From: Lactobacillus amylolyticus DSM 11664
GTDB taxonomy: Bacteria > Bacillota > Bacilli > Lactobacillales > Lactobacillaceae
DNA: 15,277 nt
Reading direction: 5' to 3'
Assembly (NCBI RefSeq): GCF_000178475.1
Contig: NZ_ADNY01000047.1
Coordinates: 1-15,277, forward strand
The notes below the pieces were generated by a model. It was not told where the DNA came from and searched no databases. It worked only from the letters and a program-made list of their open reading frames with translations. Positions 13,532-15,277 of this stretch are shown here, one piece after another; positions within the stretch are counted from its first letter, which is position 1; each line of letters starts with the position of its first letter. A program made the position numbers and the translations under genes.

Positions 13532-14455
13532 ATGAAAAAACATAAGTTGTTGCATCTTGCTCTTTCACTAATTGCTGCCATCAGTTTAACAACAATCGGC
13601 GAAACTGCGAGTCAAAAAGTCGAAGCAACTAGCTACAGTGACAGCTCGCTTGCTAGTTTGAAGTTTCATAGCAAGGAAATTGTGACGGTTGATCATAATA
13701 AGCCACAGTTTTCAAAAAAGACGGAATCGGAAAAATGCGGTCCCTGGCAAAAATACAGCAATCTCGATTATCTTAATCGGGCTCGAACTGCGAATGCCCT
13801 GTTAAATAAAAAGCTGATGCCAACCGTCAAGCGCGAAGGCTTGACCTGGGATCCAACCGGCTGGCACAATAAGCGCATCAAGGGCGGCTGGCTGTACAAT
13901 CGCTGCCACTTGATCGGCTATCAATTGACTGGTCAAAACAATGATCCCCGCAATTTGATCACGGGAACCCGTGAATTAAACGATCCTGACATGCTCAAGT
14001 ACGAAAACGAAGTGGCAGATTACATCCGTGAATCCGGCAATCACTACATTCGTTACCGCGTAACGCCTATTTATAAGGGCAATGATTTATTGGCTAACGG
14101 AGTTGAGATGGAAGCTCAGTCAATCGGCGACAACAGCGTTCACTTCAATGTCTTCATCTTTAACGAGCAGCCTGGCGTGGTTTTGAATTACAAAGATGGC
14201 ACAAGCCGCGTAAAGAATTCAGGTACCACGGTTGTTGCTAAAGCAAAAAAGACTGCTAAGAAGAAAACGACACGGGCAATTCGGCATGTTGTTCACCGCG
14301 TCAGCACCGCACGTTATCGGGTGATCGGCAACAAGCGCAGCAAGATCTACCACGTTGCCAGTGGTCAAAATTATCATATGTCTTCAGCAAATGCAGTTTA
14401 CTTCAAATCTGAAGCTGCCGCAAGAGCTGCAGGATATCGTAAATCGAGGAGATAA
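13532..14455 (+). CDS. Secreted DNA/RNA non-specific endonuclease (EndA-like) with Ada-like C-terminal tail
   Basis: A 307-residue protein. It has a signal peptide (MKKHK, hydrophobic core, cleavage near VEA-T at residue 32). The beta-beta-alpha-metal nuclease domain spans about residues 70-230, with NRCHLIGYQL (H126 as the general base, a variant of the DRGH motif) and metal-region asparagines N141 and N150 in the NDPRNLITGTRELN stretch. A Lys-rich linker (about 235-255) leads to a C-terminal segment (RYRVIGNKRSKIYHV and YFKSEAAARAAGY) like the Ada-type metal-binding fold found at the ends of several secreted nucleases. It should degrade extracellular DNA and RNA, for nutrients or matrix turnover. 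ATG 13532 is preferred to 13508 because GGAGG lies nine bases upstream of it. Confidence 0.9.
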   Translation: MKKHKLLHLALSLIAAISLTTIGETASQKVEATSYSDSSLASLKFHSKEIVTVDHNKPQFSKKTESEKCGPWQKYSNLDYLNRARTANALLNKKLMPTVKREGLTWDPTGWHNKRIKGGWLYNRCHLIGYQLTGQNNDPRNLITGTRELNDPDMLKYENEVADYIRESGNHYIRYRVTPIYKGNDLLANGVEMEAQSIGDNSVHFNVFIFNEQPGVVLNYKDGTSRVKNSGTTVVAKAKKTAKKKTTRAIRHVVHRVSTARYRVIGNKRSKIYHVASGQNYHMSSANAVYFKSEAAARAAGYRKSRR

Positions 14456-14460
14456 ACAAG

Positions 14461-14496
14461 AAAGCAGATTGAATCAGTTATTCAACCTGCTTTTTT
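14461..14496. terminator. Shared bidirectional terminator between nuclease and 91-residue gene
   Basis: AAGCAG and TTGAAT (14462-14474) pair with ATTCAA and CTGCTT (14480-14492) with one mismatch. TTTTTT follows on the plus strand and TTTCTTGTTT on the minus strand. The minus-strand gene's stop codon (14478-14480) lies in the loop, so its last codons form one stem arm. Confidence 0.85.
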
Positions 14497-14753
14497 CTTT
14501 CAAGATATAATTTATTGCTGCGTGGAAATTCGATTTTTTGCAATTTTTTCAGACGTTTTATAACTTCATGCTCATTCAAATCTGTCCAAACGACTTTGCG
14601 GTAGCCATCTTCGATGATACTGAAGCCTGCACGATCTTTTTCAATAATAATTGAACGATCCTTTTTATAAGTCAAAAGTTTGATCGTGGCCTTATCCTGC
14701 ATTTCTTGCAACTCACGAGCGACAATATTTAGCAAATTACGGTTATCAATCAT
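14478..14753 (-). CDS. 91-residue cytosolic protein, unknown function
   Basis: A 91-residue basic, soluble protein with no signal or membrane segment. I do not recognise the family. It has an N-terminal helix (NLLNIVARELQEMQDKATIK), a short beta-rich middle (LLTYKKDRSIIIEKDRAGF, then IIEDGYRKVVWTDL), and a charged C-terminal helix. It starts 6 bp after the methyltransferase stop codon, and that TGA overlaps its GGTGA ribosome binding site, so the two are translationally coupled. Its final codons and stop are embedded in a terminator hairpin shared with the nuclease gene. No role can be assigned. Confidence 0.78.
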   Translation of the reverse strand: MIDNRNLLNIVARELQEMQDKATIKLLTYKKDRSIIIEKDRAGFSIIEDGYRKVVWTDLNEHEVIKRLKKLQKIEFPRSNKLYLERKKQVE

Positions 14754-14759
14754 TAAGTT

Positions 14760-15277
14760 TCACCGAGCCAATCCATCAACTAACTTATTTTTCATCGGCA
14801 CAAGCAATTTACCATCCTGAGCCAACTGATCGAATAATTTGCCAACTGCAGCAACAAATTGCTCGTAGTTTTTATCCCCTGCTTTTAAGGAATATGACGA
14901 TGACAAAGTCCGATTAACAAAGCCTTGCCGGGTGTATTCTTGATCATTTTCTGTTTGAAAGGTATCGCAATTACCGGTAAAGAATTGTCGACAGTCAACA
15001 GCCGCAATTCCGTTTGAAAAACCGTGAAAATTAGGACAATACTGTTTAAGCAAAGCTGCCAATTTTTGATTGCAAATGGCATCAGCGATCCTTGAATTAT
15101 ACACGATGATTACTTTGCCATCAGCTTTTAAGATGCGCTGACATTCCTGCCTGAATCTTGCCTGGTCAAACCAGTGAAAAGCCTGTGCTGCCGTGACATA
15201 ATCAACAATGTTTGCAGGCAAAGTCGTGTTTTCGGCATCCCCAGCAATCGAATCAAAGTTTGCTCTTTTTCCTAAAT
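14760..15277 (-). CDS. Class I SAM-dependent methyltransferase, partial (N-terminus beyond right edge)
   Basis: The frame is open to the right edge, giving about 172 C-terminal codons. The visible text begins inside the Rossmann methyltransferase fold: GDAENTTLPANIVDYVTAAQ (the acidic-loop strand and post-motif region), AFHWFDQARF (a hallmark of the Methyltransf_11 UbiE-like group), and DGKVIIVYNSR (the strand after motif III). The C-terminal 90 residues are helical. The glycine-rich SAM-binding motif I must lie beyond the edge. The substrate is unknown; small-molecule and RNA methylation are both possible. It lies just upstream of the 91-residue gene in a coupled pair. Confidence 0.85.
   Translation of the reverse strand, partial: LGKRANFDSIAGDAENTTLPANIVDYVTAAQAFHWFDQARFRQECQRILKADGKVIIVYNSRIADAICNQKLAALLKQYCPNFHGFSNGIAAVDCRQFFTGNCDTFQTENDQEYTRQGFVNRTLSSSYSLKAGDKNYEQFVAAVGKLFDQLAQDGKLLVPMKNKLVDGLAR

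Overview
The window looks like the chromosome of a low-GC lactic acid bacterium, most likely a Lactobacillus of the acidophilus/helveticus group. The pointers are a PepC/PepE-type C1 aminopeptidase, a small cytosolic FMN/FAD fumarate-reductase-like flavoprotein with a divergent LysR regulator, a Ser/Thr/Lys-rich secreted L,D-transpeptidase, a secreted DNA/RNA nuclease with an Ada-like tail, and strong GGAGG-type ribosome binding sites. The species is inferred from protein style only. Almost every gene lies on the minus strand. The exceptions are the LysR gene (9241-10155) and the nuclease gene (13532-14455).

Positions 1-2815 (AT-rich, accessory-looking): a three-gene minus-strand unit with an Mrr-like restriction endonuclease first, then a single-pass membrane protein, then a large coiled-coil protein with a possible helix-hairpin-helix segment that runs off the left edge. 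This is the best candidate for an uncharacterised (possibly anti-phage) system.

Positions 2880-5840 (housekeeping/stress): a Nudix hydrolase, a small unknown protein, then a compact run of ADP-ribosylglycohydrolase-family protein, PH-like/SHOCT protein and a 28-residue membrane peptide. A 38-residue membrane peptide follows the L,D-transpeptidase. Rho-independent terminators separate the units.

Positions 5849-7238: a secreted L,D-transpeptidase gene interrupted by one in-frame TAG codon, then a 79-residue unknown protein driven by an extended -10 promoter that has been tandemly duplicated (42-bp copies, 43-bp period).

Positions 7239-10155: an FMN-bind/FAD-binding reductase and a divergently transcribed LysR regulator share a 115-bp control region containing a perfect 12-bp palindrome.

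Positions 10165-11700: a MarR regulator with a clear palindromic operator controls what used to be a DHA2-type MFS exporter. The exporter is now a pseudogene with two in-frame stops, one frameshift and an internal deletion, while the regulator and operator remain intact.

Positions 11700-15277: two terminators and a short non-coding stretch, the C1 peptidase with its own promoter, the divergent secreted nuclease, and a two-gene minus-strand unit (SAM-dependent methyltransferase running off the right edge, then a 91-residue unknown protein). That unit converges on the nuclease and shares a terminator hairpin with it. I saw no tRNA, rRNA, CRISPR array, insertion sequence or origin.
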